The translations under genes were made by a program, and so were the position numbers. From Trogon surrucura (lineage: Eukaryota > Chordata > Aves > Trogoniformes > Trogonidae): 64,000 bases of DNA. Shown piece after piece: positions 12,861 to 25,800 of the stretch; the stretch's first letter is position 1; every line of letters starts with the position of its first letter. The stretch is from contig CM036617.1 of assembly GCA_020746105.1 (NCBI GenBank), forward strand, positions 203,319,971 through 203,383,970, read 5' to 3'. Below the pieces are notes generated by a model, which worked only from the letters and a program-made list of their open reading frames with translations, searched no databases and was not told the DNA's origin.

Positions 12861-15800
12861 ATCTCTGTGATTACTGGCTTTGTTGAACAGTATCAGTATA
12901 CTTTTGTTGCAGACCTCGTCGTCACAGAAGTCTCTGGATTTTTTTAAGATCAGTATCATTACTGCTACCCTTTAGCCTTCAAATATTAAGCTTTAAGAGA
13001 GAGGTTAGATGTTACAATCAGTAATTCATATATTTTGCCATTGATTTCATTTGAACTCAGGTGAATAATACCTAGTTCTGGTGAGCTGCTGACATTCATT
13101 TTGCCTCTTTGTGTATAGCCACATTAATTCAAGTACAGCCTCTCCTGAGTCCCTCCAACCTCAAACCCGTCAAGGGATTCCAGATGGGAACCTTCTCTGT
13201 TCCTTTTACAGTGAACATCAGTTAAAATAATACATTCATCTTCTGCAAAATTATTTCATCCTGAGTGTTCCTTTATATCTCAATGTGCTATATACATCAG
13301 TACAGAATCCCTATTTCACCCTTTGTTCCCAAAGGATTACAAGAAGTGTATGAAATGACCCTGATTCATTTTGCTAGCTGACTTAAGAACTTTTTTTTAT
13401 CTGCCTAATTATTACAATAATTATAAGAGTTTATCATCTGTAAGCTCTTAATGCGTACTTTGTTGATTTTTTTTTTGTCTTGCCTTCTCTTCATAATCAT
13501 ATGACATCTATTTATTTTTAGCAAATGCTGAGGTTCCAAGTGATCAGATAATTCCAGAAGATTTTAACTCTAACAAATAATATGAAACTTAAGATAAATT
13601 CACATGAATAAACAAAAAAGATACAGAGATTCTTGCATATCCTTATGTTGCTTTATATTTCAATGTACCTCAAATTCTTTTAAATGTCTGCTATTTAGGT
13701 TATATTATACTGTTTTCAGATTAATCAATCTGAAATATTCCAACCTAACTTAAGTAACTACTAAGAATTTCTGAGAAAGATTACTGGGATATCACATTCA
13801 TTATTTATCTTGATCCTCAAATGCACATAGCTACAATTTTTGTCTGTAAAGATTTATGTGTATACACATTTTGCAAACTATTATGCTGAATCTCCCATGT
13901 TTTGTCTCTTCCTCCTTGGTTACTTGTCATTAGCTTTCTGCTGGACATGACTGCCCACAGCAGGACTTATGAAAGATATCATGTGTGTACCCCTCATTAG
14001 TTTTAGTGCAAAATCTGACACATTAGTTGACATTGCCATTGCAGATGGCATGAGCTAGCAGGAGTGACTTTGTCTTGAAAGAGAGTAGGAGTTCCACACA
14101 TACATTCTTCCTCACACTCTGCAGAGGAGCACCTGCAATAGTAGTGTTTTCAAATATTTTCTGTACAGACATCCATCAGCAACATAATAAAGTTATTGAG
14201 AATTTCTGACCCAGATTTAGTCTATTATTCATTTTCAGACATTTAAACCTCACCGACCTTAGATCAGTATTACCTGCTGCTGAGAAGTCAATAATTTTTG
14301 ACTATCACATTTGTGATCCTCTTTCTACTTATCAATTCAGGTGCAATATGCTTATGGATTGTGTCTCATCATCTCAGAAAAATTAAACTAGTTAGATACC
14401 CTGTCATGACTTAGGGTTTTGTTGACTTCCATTTTATACACAGTACTAAGGTAATCACATTCAATAGCATAATGCCAACTTCCAATATGAGTATGTATTA
14501 ATAATATAGCATTGTATATTTCAATAAAATTAGTTTTTCTCAATAACTGCAATGATATACAGGTGTTTGTAGCTATAAAGAAAGGGAGTCTAGTTTCTCC
14601 TCCAAATTGTATTTATAAAACCACCTATGCAAATGAAATGTTCAAGGTCAGCTGCTAATCACTGCTAATCATCCAAAGTTTGGAGAGAATTCACTTCTAT
14701 TTCTAGACCTTATCCTCTTCAGAGCTTGAAAGGAGGAGGGGCTCGTCTTGGCTAACTGGCAGGGCAGAGCACACTATTTTGATTTTGGCCATTTGTCACT
14801 GGCTCTCAGCTTCTAATATGGAAGCCATAACTACATTTTGTGAAAGACACAGTCACAGGTTCAACTGACATTGCTCGGTGTCACCCATGATCCCCCTTCT
14901 TGAGTTAGTAATTTTATCACAGTAGAGATTTCTGAATATCTAGGCTAATAAAACTTCTCTGAAAGCAAACTGTATTAGTTTTAAAGCATGATTCAGAGGG
15001 CGGTTTAATTGACTAGCCTCCGTTTGTTACTAAGGCATAAAGTAAATGGAAAAGTAAAGTGGGTAGAAATCATAGTCAGTTCATATGTTCACACTTAAAC
15101 TGTGTCAAGCCAACCCTCACATGGTGCGTGAGGCTACAGTGGTAAAGAAGGCAGGGAAGCAGTATACACAGCCCCTGCTTATGATCAGGCAACAGTGTTT
15201 TACTTTCTAAAAGTTTCAGAGAACAAAGAAAATATGCACAAATATCCACAGACTAGTCATACAAAAGCAGAAAAAGATCTCACAGACTTCTCCTGTATTT
15301 GTACCACATTGAATTGTGTTTCTATGCCAGGGTACAATGTAGATAATATTCTTGGTAGGAGCAACTCCTCAGGTTTCCATGAAAGCTGTATATAGTAAAA
15401 ATCCAGGAAAATTGTTCTGAAAACCACATATATTTATTCTGAGCATTTCTTCTTTGAATCAAGCCATGGTTCAGAAAAAAAATCTCAGATCTAGCTGAGA
15501 ACCCAACTCTTAACATTTCTTCATGTTTGCTTGCATGAATAAATGCAAGAATAAAAAGTGTATGAATAAAAAGTCCATCTTTTGAAATGATTCTGATATT
15601 ATCAGAGACCTTTGCTTTCTACCTGTTAGAATGTATGTAGAATTATCTTCAGAATGACAGCATTCCAGTTACCTAAATGCAATTTGTGCACATGAATACA
15701 TCAGAGAAAATTAAATACCATATGGTGCTGAGCCAGTCACAATTTGTACTGCTTGAAAATAGCACGCTTTTGAAGCCTCATGACAAATTTTATGGGTTTT

Positions 15801-17477
15801 CTCTCTTGTTAATTTATGGAAAAATAGCTCTTAACCATTTGTTCACAGAGGCACTGCCTAAGTTGTGGCTGTAAAAATTTACCACAAGAACTATTTCTAA
15901 GTAAATGACTGTCTATAAAACACAGAAGGTCTATGAAAAAAGATTCTTTCTCTTAAAATACATACAACATTTTTTTCATTTCCTGGCCTCTCTGAGTGAA
16001 TCTGCATTTTTACTGCTCACAAACATCTCAAGCAAAGGAGGTAAACTGAGCTGTTCCTCCTACCCCTCAGTCACACTAATGTTACTGTGTGTCAGGGCAA
16101 TTCATGGTGAAGTACCTCATTTCCAGGCACAATTTCAGGAGGTGCTTGTGCCTTCTATTCCTCAGCCAATGCAGATGGGTGGTGTTAGCCACAGGTTTGG
16201 TTTTTTTAAGCTGATGATAAAATATCAGGCAATAGTGAAGCAAAGTCGTTATGAATGTGTGGGTAAAAAAAGTGTCCTTGGCAATGTGTATAAACTTTTA
16301 GAGTAATCTTTAACGCTTAGCATGAGCAGTGACTTGTTTGCTGTGTGTGAAGGCTGTAAACTACTGAAGCAGCAAATAGAGCATTTAATCTTTGTATTTC
16401 CATAGCACATCCATGCCCCATCTGAGACTGGAGGCTCCTTGTGTGAGATACTGCTACATGTGATAAGAAAATCTGGAGAGACATTCTGTATCTCCTGAGA
16501 CAAGTGCTTAGTGGCATTTCTTCCTTACCTGAGTCAGCTCTTCCAGGTCCTTGTGTAGGTAAGGGAGGAAGAAAGTGTTATTATCCTTAATTAATATATA
16601 GAGAAAGTAATGCACTGATTAATTGGTTACCTTGTTCAGGAATGCACAGGAGCCCTCTCAATACTGGTAACTGCATCTCAGGCTTTCCGAACCACGGCTT
16701 GTTAGGAGTAGCACCATCTATTTCACAGTTCAAACAGGCCAAAGATTCCACAACTGCTTCAGAACATGGAGGAAATGGATTTTAATACCCTTTTAAAGAT
16801 GGAAGGTTTTTCCTTCTACTTGTGTTTAGTGGCAATTAACTCCTCTCATCCCTCAGTTTTACACAACTATTCATCAATGAAAGTCTCTATGTTATGTTAT
16901 AAATGCTCCTCATTGTTTCCTTCCTTGTCTTTATATAAGAAGAACATGGACAATGTTGAAAATGCTATTGTAAAAAAAGATTTGCAAATGTGTTGATATT
17001 TGTCAGCTCTAATAGTGTATATATGTACGTCTAATTAAAATCTTTCCTTTTGTTGTGTCATGGAGTCTGTTTGATGTTGCCTCATTTTCATAGGAAAAAA
17101 ACCAGCCAAACAAGAGTTGTGGCAGAAGTACTGTATTTTTGAGCCTTAAATTAAAAGTATTCCATATTTCTTTTTTTTGGACCATTCTAATTAAAATCAA
17201 TGTATAACTTAACTAAAAATAAAAGCTGTGGTCAACAAACATAAGGACTTATATTGTAAGCAGAACATTTCTTTATTTTACTGAGACTTTTTGTTTAAGT
17301 AAACACTTTTTACTTAAAAAAATTTTATCCATCGGTTTGATGGAATAATCTGCACAGTGATGTTTAAGAGAACCTTAGGGTGGCTACACTGGATAGGATC
17401 CATATTTTCTGAGTAAAAAAACCCAAAATTCCTTGAACCTATATATTCCTGCAGTTGGCTGTTACTCTTCCATATGT
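12861..17477. other. AT-rich non-coding stretch
   Basis: No gene, tail of a LINE, or tandem array recognised. Open frames up to 133 codons (15905-16306) show no domain or recognisable similarity, and their composition does not differ from the surroundings. Confidence 0.55.
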
Positions 17478-18024
17478 ATCTGCTCTGCTTTGGTGAGGTC
17501 CCAGCTGGAGTACTGTGTCTGGCTCTGGAGACTTCAGTACAAGAAAGACATGGACCTGTTGGAGTGGGTCCAGAGGAGGCCAGAAAAAAATGGTTGTAGG
17601 GATGGAACACCTCTCTTATGAGGAAGGCCTGAGAGACTTGGAGTTGTTCAGCTTGGAATTACAACAGCTCCAGGGAGCCTTTATTGCAGCCTTTCAATAC
17701 TTAAAAGGGACTACAAGAAAGATGGAAACAGATTTTTAGTAGGACCTGATGTGACAGGACAAGGGCTCTTGCTTTTAAAAGAAAAGAAGGCAGATTTAGA
17801 CTGAGTATAGAAAAGACATTTTTTACTATGAAGGTCAAGAAATACTGGAACAGGTTGCCCAGAGGAAGTGGAAGATGTCCCATCCCTGGAAACATTCAAG
17901 GTTAGGTTGGGTGGGGCTCTGAGCAACCTGATCTAGTTCAAGATGTCCCTGCTCACTGCAGGAGGTTGGTGTAGATGACCTTTAAAGCTCCTATCCAACA
18001 CAAACTATTCTATGATTCTATGAT
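17478..18024 (+). mobile_element. CR1 LINE 3' fragment
   Basis: A 5'-truncated plus-strand CR1. The ORF2 C-terminal region is recognisable through a translated SALVRSQLEYCVWLW block (17475-17520) and a KDMDLLEWVQ block. The 3'UTR has GATGTCCCTGCTCACTGCAG and a tail ending CTATTCTATGATTCTATG. Frameshifts and stops throughout make it non-functional. Confidence 0.93.
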
Positions 18025-18560
18025 CTTGCCGGCTTTCGGGTCTAGGAAGTATTACCTTGCCACCTGTTTAAAGGGTTATACAGCGTATAAAGGCTCTACT
18101 TTTTCACATAGCTCTTATCTGGACTCCCTTTATTCCCTTTGAAGAACACAGGGATTTGGAGATGTGGTGGTATGGGGTTCTCATTGCAACTCTGCCAGGA
18201 CCACAACTTAACTGAAAGCCTTACCACACTTCCAGACATATCAACGATGTAAATTATTTAAAAAATAAAAAAATAAAAAAAAAATCTTAGGTTTGTAAAA
18301 ACTGTCTGACCAAAGGCCAGGACATCTGAAAACACTTTTTTTTTTTTTCATTAGGATGCAAATCAAGAGCTGGAATCACTGAAGAATAAACTGCCTGTCT
18401 GCATCAGCAAAAGCCTCTGAGTTTCTTGTAGCTTTCAGCTGTGATGAATCTTAAACTCTCCAGGCACCCCACTCTCCATGATTACAGATTCCTATATACA
18501 TAAATGCTTGTGTCCATACATGCTTAGGATATTCTATACCTTAACAAAGAAGTTCAGTTT
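18025..18560. other. Short non-coding spacer
   Basis: Contains an A-rich stretch near 18260-18290 and a 13-base T run near 18337-18349. No gene recognised. Confidence 0.55.
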
Positions 18561-18565
18561 AGTAT

Positions 18566-19748
18566 TGTTTTGGTTTGGCCTGGCCAGATTTCGGCGGCGG
18601 GGGGGGGAACTGCAGGGTGGCTTCTGTAAGAAGTTGCTAGAAGCTCCCCAAGATTGATAGAGCCAATGCCAGCCGGCTACAAAGAGGGACCCGCCACTGG
18701 CCAAGGCTGAGCCTATCAGTAAGGTGATAGCAGAGGAACGCCTCTGTGAAAAACATATTTAAGAACGGAGAAAAGAACTGCACCACAACAGCTGGCACAG
18801 AGATGGAGGAGTGAGAATCTGTGCAGACACCAAGGTCAGTGAAGAAGGAGGGGGGGGAGGATGAGCTCCAGGCGCCGAAGCAGAAGGAGTCCCCCGGGTC
18901 CGTGGTGAAGACCATGGTGAAGCGGGTTGTCCCCCTGCAGCCCATGGGCGAGGTGCAGATGTCCACCGTGAAGATCACCGCGTAGATGTCCACCGAGGAC
19001 TCCAGGCCTTGTGGGTGGATGCCTGAAAAAGGACTGTAGCCCGTGGGAAGCCCGCATCAGAGCAAGTCGCTGCCGGAACCTGTAGCCCGTGGAAGAGGGA
19101 ATGCCCACGCTGGAGCAGGTTGGCCGGTGGGACTTTGGGGACGTTGTGGGTGGCTCACGCTGGAGCAGTTTCCCCCGAAGGACTGCGCCTCAGACTCACG
19201 AGGGCTGGGCTGCCCCTCGTGAGGTGTCTTGCGTTGGGCAGTTTGTGATGAATTGCCCTTCGTGGGACGACTCACGCGGAGAAGAGAGCGTGAAGCTTGT
19301 CTCCCGTGAGAGGGACCCCACAATGGCCCTGGGGAAGAGTGAAGAGTCCTCCCCCGGAATGAAGAAGTGGTGTAACCAACGTCGGATGAACTGACCGCAA
19401 CCCCCATTCCCTGTGCCCCTGCGCCACTCGGGGGGAGGAGGTGGAGAAACCGGGATTGATGTTAAGCCCGGGAAGAAGGGAGGGATGGGGGAAAGGTGTT
19501 CTGTTTAAGATCTGTTTGCTCTTTCTCACTTCTCACTACTCCTCTCTGATTAGTTCTCTTAATAAATGTACCTAATTTCCCTAAAATTGAGTCTGTTTTG
19601 CCCGGGACTGTAAATGAAAGTGATCTCCCTGTCCTTATCTCAAACCCTGAACCCCTGGAAATATTTTCTCCCCCTGTTCAGCAGTGAAGGGGGAGTGAGA
19701 GAGTGGCTGTGTGGGTACCTGGCGGCCGGCCAGGGTCAACCCACGACA
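18566..19748 (+). mobile_element. ERVL-type solo LTR, family 1, copy A (young)
   Basis: A complete 1183 bp LTR. It starts TGTTTTGGTTTGGCCTGGCC and ends GTCAACCCACGACA, so it has the TG...CA boundary and imperfectly inverted ends. It is flanked by a perfect 5 bp target duplication AGTAT (18561-18565 and 19749-19753). AATAAA lies at 19561-19566, about 190 bp before the end, which fixes the sense strand. U3 contains degenerate repeats, with CACGCTGGAGCAG at 19106-19118 and 19156-19168 spaced about 50 bp apart. There is no gag-pol sequence on either side, so it is a solo LTR left by recombination between two LTRs. It is much richer in GC than its surroundings. Family-level name is by resemblance to common avian ERVL LTRs. 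Confidence 0.93.
19561..19566 (+). promoter_or_regulatory. LTR polyadenylation signal AATAAA
   Basis: A canonical AATAAA in the middle-to-3' part of LTR copy A. It is followed by a T-rich stretch and marks the U3/R side of the element. Confidence 0.75.
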
Positions 19749-19753
19749 AGTAT

Positions 19754-21871
19754 TTAGCTCACAAGTGAAGTCCATCAGCCTTTGTGGTTAGGGATGTGAC
19801 ATTTTCCACTTAATTCATCTGAGGAGGTGGGTACAAAGCCTGAGCCTATGTTCTTTCTCCCCTGGCCTGAATGAAGTTTAAACAAACAGAGGAGAAAATG
19901 AGGTTGCGTGTTAGTAAACTGAATACTGGTTACAACTTACCATAGGACTGGGGACCAGGTCTTCTTTACTTTCCTTTATTTTCCTCTTTCCTGGTGAATT
20001 TCTTAGTTAATTAGTCACCAGATAACTCACATAGTACTTTTTTCATTATTGTTTCAGTTTCTAAAGGATGAACTGGGAGCTTTACCTGTTAGAAAATCTT
20101 TTCTTTTCTTCCTTGCTAGACATTGCCCCAAGAGGTGAGAGGGAATTGGAAAACAAGTTGAGCCCTCTGTAGTTTCCTGAGATTGCTGCTTTGTGAGCTA
20201 CTAAAAAAATTATATGTACTGTTAATAGAAGGCTGACATAGTCAAGCGCGTGAAGTTAAATCTGCAAGAATCAGGATCCAGCGAGTCAGTCACACTTCGC
20301 TTCTGATGGCTTGTGCCCTCTCATATGGCATGGATCTGGGCAGAGCAATCCAGATAGTTCTCTCTAGAGACTCTTCAAAGGCACATTTCCCATATCTTTT
20401 TTCCTACTCAAATACAGAAAGATTATCAACCAACAAATAGTATTAACATAAGAGAGAAGTGCAATTATTTGTTTGTCTATTAAGTAAGCAAAATTATAAA
20501 CCACTGTGCATTTGAACTGAAGCAGTAAATCTGCTTGTCTTGGATCATATTTCTGTCATCTGCATGACATCTACAAATGTCTATCTCTGGATTTTATTCA
20601 CAGAATCACAGAATGTTCCACTGCATTTGTATTATGTGTGTATGCCATGACACGGTGTACCATAAGCACCATATCTTGTGCTTTTATTTGATCTTCCAGG
20701 CATGTTCTTACCAAACAGTAATTTTCTTTTCTGTCAGTGGCCAGAAACGCCATGTGGCCATTTTTCTGATAGTGTTATGTATCTATCTAGATATTTAAAA
20801 AAATCTAGGTCTAGAACTTTTTTTGAAGTGCATACTAATGCTTGTATTTTTTTATTATCTATTATACATAAACCACTCTGAGTTTTAAACTGACTGCTAT
20901 TGTAAGAGCAGTTCTATTACTCTCCAGTTTTGCTATCTTGTCTGTTTTGCTTTTATCTGATGTAAAAATGTTGTCTATACATTACACAAAAATATTTGTT
21001 ATTGTCTGTCTTTCCAATGATTTCTCACTGGGGTAGTGGAAAACTATTTCTTCATCTACATGCATATACTCTTTTATTAATTTTTTTCACTTATTAAAGT
21101 GAAGATTCCATGTTTTTCCCTTACAGTAACCAATAAGAGTATAGAGTGTTATTTCAGTTACTCATTGTATATCATCCTACCAGCTATGAGCTTATCCTGC
21201 TTCTCTTTCATCTTAGAGCAAGGAGAACTTACTAATGGACACAAATTTCAAGGTAGTTGGTCTCTTTCATCTCTATTCTGTGCACCCTTGTTACACTACA
21301 AGTCCTGATACAGGGCAAGGAAGAATTCACTGTATCTATGGAAATAAGAATTTATTGTTATTCCAATGAATGTTTTAACAGTTTAACAGTCCAAATTCTC
21401 GAACACAGAAAAACACCAGTTTAAATTGTTATACCAAAAAAAATCCCCACCCCAGCCCCAAAAGCCTTCCTAGTATCTGCATTTTCCCCTGGTGCTAAGC
21501 TTGACCTTAGGTCTTAAGGCTAAGACTTCCATCTTTTCTTGAAAAGAATTGAAGGTGGTGGTGAGTTTTTAATGAGCTGTCAGTGTCTGGAGGTCTTTGC
21601 TAAGAGAAGGGTGATGTTAACAGTGGAGGTGTCTTACTCTTTAGTCCTTTAGGGACATGCTTATGTGAATTTTTATTTATTTCTTTGCCCCAGGCTGCTG
21701 CCTTCTGTCTGGTCTCAGCTGAGTGTGACTGTGGCCCCACAGCCTCCCCAGGTTCAGCCCCACCAGGGCCTCTTTTTTGTTGGGCAGCAACTCCCTTAGT
21801 TTGCTGGAACCTTCTCAGGGAGGCACAGGCAGAGCTCAGGCTCAGGCAGGGGTGGCAACAGGCACTTGGCC
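19754..21871. other. AT-rich non-coding stretch
   Basis: No gene recognised. At about 20598-20616 there is CACAGAATCACAGAATG, which could be the extreme 3' tip of a minus-strand CR1 with almost nothing behind it. Confidence 0.5.
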
Positions 21872-21876
21872 CCAAG

Positions 21877-22856
21877 TGTGGTAGTTCAGAGACAACTGCT
21901 CAGGCCAATAACAAAGAGAACTGCAAGATCACTCACTCACTCCTCCACCCACTCCCATCTATACAGGGGTGTGGAGGGAGAAAAATCAAGCAAAAAGAAG
22001 GCTCAAGGACAGCGAGGGTAATAAATTACCATTTAAGATGGTGGATGAAAAAAAAAAAAACAACAGAGAGAAAAACAGACATTTAATTCACCACCACCAT
22101 TTATGGAAGCAGGATAGTGAGAGGAATACACAATCAAATACAACCAAACTTTAATACACTCCACCCTCACCCCTCCCATCTTAACAGCTACCTCCTCCAC
22201 CTCATCCGTGCAAGGGAGGGATCAAGAGGTGGGGGCTGCAGTCCATCTGGCCATTACTCATCGTCCATGGCAGCTCCTCCTTTGAGAAAGAGGGCTCCTC
22301 GCAGTCTCTCCTTCATACCATGTGGTGTCCACCTCACAGGAGGCAACCCTCTTCCTCCTTGTGAGTCCATCAGGGACACAGATCACTTCAGGTGTGTCCC
22401 CGCCCGATGCTCAGTGTCTCTCCTCTGTCACATGGGACTCTGAACATACCACCACATCTTGGATATTCTCGCCACCATTGATCCCCTCAATTGGCAGGCA
22501 ATCACCTTTCTGCACCACTGTACTCCAGGGAGAGGTTCTGCTCCAGCAGCCTTCTCTCTCCTTCTTCTTTGGGACCTTTCTCCCCCTCTTTATTTTCAGG
22601 ATTATGTTTCTCTCTTTTCCTCTCACCTCCCCCTCCTCCAGCAGAAAATGCCCCAACACAAAATCCAAAGAGAAAGAGAACAATGGGGTTTCCTCTTAAA
22701 TATCTTGATTGAAGAGGTGCTGATTGGCCTGGCCCTGGCCAGAGGTAGATCCAACTCCCACCTGTGGGTGAGGGAGGCTCTTGAAGTTTTACAGAGTGAT
22801 CCTACACAGCTTTACACTCACTTCCCAAAACGTCCACCAGATTGAAACCCATGACA
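21877..22856 (-). mobile_element. ERV solo LTR, family 2, copy D1
   Basis: On the minus strand the element starts TGTCATGGGTTTCAATCTGG and ends GAACTACCACA, giving TG...CA ends over 980 bp. Flanks CCAAG (21872-21876) and CTAAG (22857-22861) match at 4 of 5 bases, consistent with a slightly decayed 5 bp target duplication. AATAAA is at 22589-22594 on the minus strand. The same family is present at about 53697-54690, sharing the block ATTCACCACCACCATTTA, the GGCCTGGCCCTGGCCAGAGG block and the terminal CCATGACA. Open frames of 90-133 codons inside it are incidental to GC-rich LTR sequence. No internal viral region adjoins it. Confidence 0.88.
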
Positions 22857-22861
22857 CTAAG

Positions 22862-25800
22862 GCAGGAGCTGAAACCAGCCCAGCTCCGGCCGAGGTGAGC
22901 CCAGGTCAGAGTCAAGACCTGCACCCTCAACTCAGGGCAGAGCCCAGGACATTATACTAAGAATGGTAAAAATCTCATTTATCCAGCATCACTGTGAGCT
23001 TCAACCCCAGAAAGCTATTTTTAGATTTTTCTGTGTTGTGTTTCTCTTCCACTGTTCTATGTTTTCATTCACTTGAAGCAATCAAGAGCTCAACAAAAAT
23101 AGATAATATTGTGTGTAATAGGATGAGGAAATATTTTCTTCAATTTTTAATTAATACATCTTGTCAGTCTACATACAAATCTTTCATAAAGGAAAAATAT
23201 TATTGGAGTGAGCTATTTGCTTTGCCTATTTTTGCTGTATTGTCAGTAACTTTCTGAACGCTAACATAAATGTTTTAAGAAGTTCTGGTTGGATTGTTTT
23301 TCAAATCATTTGATGTCCTAAATATTTTTCTGTTGATATTTCACTCAATTCTCTTGCAGCTCTGTGCCCTGATCCTGTAAGGAATTTTTTTTAAGAGTGT
23401 TTGTGGACTTAATTTATCTCTGCTGTGCTCTCTATCAACTCTTACAAAACCTTGAAATGTGGTGTACCTCACTCTGGTTTTTGATATCTTCTGCCAAATT
23501 GTTTTGGGCTATATATTTTACCATGTAGCTTTGTTAGTAATTGGCTGAGTTCATGCTTTGCCAGATTTTGGTTTTCCAGTAGTCTCCTGACTTTTTGGTC
23601 TCAAATGAAAATTACAGCTTAATATTTTATTGCATTTGTTCAACAAATTTCTGTCCACAAATCTTTCCTCATGTAACCAAACCTGCAAGGCTGGTCCTTT
23701 AGCTTCTTTTTAGTCACTGATTTTTTATTGTTTTAAGCATTCTGGTTGAAACAAAAAAACAAGGTCAAAGCTTTTTACTTAACCTTAATGGTATAATTGC
23801 ATCTCCAGATGTTTAGTCACAAATAATAGCTATAATTAATTTTGTCCACCCTCCTTTGGCTTGTGTGTTTAATTTAAGAGCGAGAGTTGGGAGGACAGAA
23901 ATGTCCTTTTCCCTGAGTCCATCTGGAAGGGTTGGGGAGATGGTAACTAGAAGACGACAACTGAATAGTAGTGTTACTTCTGAGAGTGAAAGTTAGACAA
24001 GCATTTCTTCAGTCTCTGGTTTTGTAGTGTATTTACTATAGGTAGCTATAGCTACAGTACCGAGCTGGAGAGCTGTTTAGTGTACAGTGGAGAAATGTCA
24101 TGCTGTCAGGAGGGGAAATAGAAGATGACAAGTAGGTTAGGGAAAGAAGCTACAGCCAAACTGGGAGCACAATATCCTTTTAAACTATAAACCGTTACCG
24201 AAATGCCAGTTAAATAATGTGCCATGATTATCAAAAGGGTTAACAGTCGGACATATATTTAGCATGTGTCTCAGTGGCTGTGAACATTGTTGGCAGCGTG
24301 TATTGACAGAAGAAGTCAAAGCTTTCCATTGAAGTGAGGATACAGAGAAAACAAAGTGATTTCTAATCCCCATATAGCTTTTATGATTTGGGAGAACTTG
24401 ATTTTTTTTTCCCTTCCACTAAGCTTTTATTTTCTGAATAAAAATGTGAGGTTGCTTACTCAGCCTTTGTTTCAAAGAGTCTGGTGCCTGGGTCTCCTGA
24501 GGCGTGTTGTCATAGAGGAGTGTTTGCAGCAGATTAAGCCACACAGATCTGAATTTCATGATCTCTTACTGTCCATCATCTTTGACATCTTTCATTCGGA
24601 AACTGTAACGGTTCCCATGCATTTGTCCCTTGGTGTAAACATTGTCCCTGCTGTAATCTATATAGCACTTATGCAAGCAGTAGACTGACTAGTCAGCGCA
24701 GTTTGCATCCCAGTTAAGAGATACAGTTCTCTATTGCTGCTCAAGGTCAGCATAATCCTTCTGAAAGATTTTACAGAGGGAACAAGTGTCATCTGACAGA
24801 GAATACAGAGGCAGGTCATTTGCTGGAGTACACATTTTTAGAAGCATGGGTATGAAAGTCTTAACCTCATTCCATAAATTACAATGCAGAATGTCCTCTG
24901 TGTGCTAAAATTACACCTTTTATATGAGGTCAATATTTCGACAAGGTTTTATAGTGAAACAAGTCTTTGAAGTACAACTTAATTTTCTTTTTTTTTTTTC
25001 TTTTAATTTTTTTAAAATGAAGGCATTCAGTAGTTAGTCTGATATTTGTAAATACTTAAAGACTGCAGACTGGGTCACCAGATACAGTAGACATTTAAAA
25101 ATCATTGTAAAGTAATAGTTTGCTCTACACTTAGACCTATAATAATCACAAAAAGTGGCTATTATAATAATGTCTATGGAGATGCAATCTATTCAGCCTT
25201 AAAAAAAAAAAGAATCATTTCTCTGTCATTATGAATCTATTCACTAAAGTCTGAGACTGAGGTGTTAAAAAAAGGAATTTTAAAAATGGTATTAGTAGTA
25301 GTCATAGTACAGTCATGTCTGAAAAGAGTTCTGAAAGAGAAGGTTAAGAAGTGATGAAAGAGTAGATTTATTTTAAAAGTAATGATTCACTGAAGCTCCT
25401 TTACCTAGTGGGAAAGAATATATTTTGTTCTTATCAAAAATGAAAGTTGTAGGTATAGTTACAGTTAGAGAAAAGTTGAAACAGTATAATTTTAGAGATC
25501 GTCAATTTTTTGTATTTTTCAGCCCTGATCGTTTTTTGCTGCGTTATCTTGAAAACAGAGGCACACAGTTTTGAATAACTCTTGCAGTTCTTAATGGGTT
25601 TGAGCACGAGAGTCTAAAGATGCTGGGTTTGAGATGAACTAATAGAAATACTATAAGATTAAATTTAGTAAAATAACATAGGAAACTGCAGAAGGCACAT
25701 AATGGAATTCTTCCCTAGGAAAAGCTCTTCCACTCTATTGTGACTCTGTTTTCAGTCTTGTCGTGAGTGGTCTAAAAGGAGAGGAGACTGATTTCACTTC

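Noticed and set aside
15905-16306. 133-codon open frame in unique sequence
   Set aside because: No recognisable domain or similarity, and AT-rich composition like the flanks. The minus strand is also partly open. Not supported as a gene.
18637-19529. Open frames of 85-118 codons on both strands
   Set aside because: They are inside LTR copy A. GC-rich U3 repeats produce them by chance.
21685-22443. Several overlapping open frames of 90-133 codons
   Set aside because: They fall in or across the edge of the family 2 LTR D1. They overlap on both strands and have low-complexity, composition-driven sequence.
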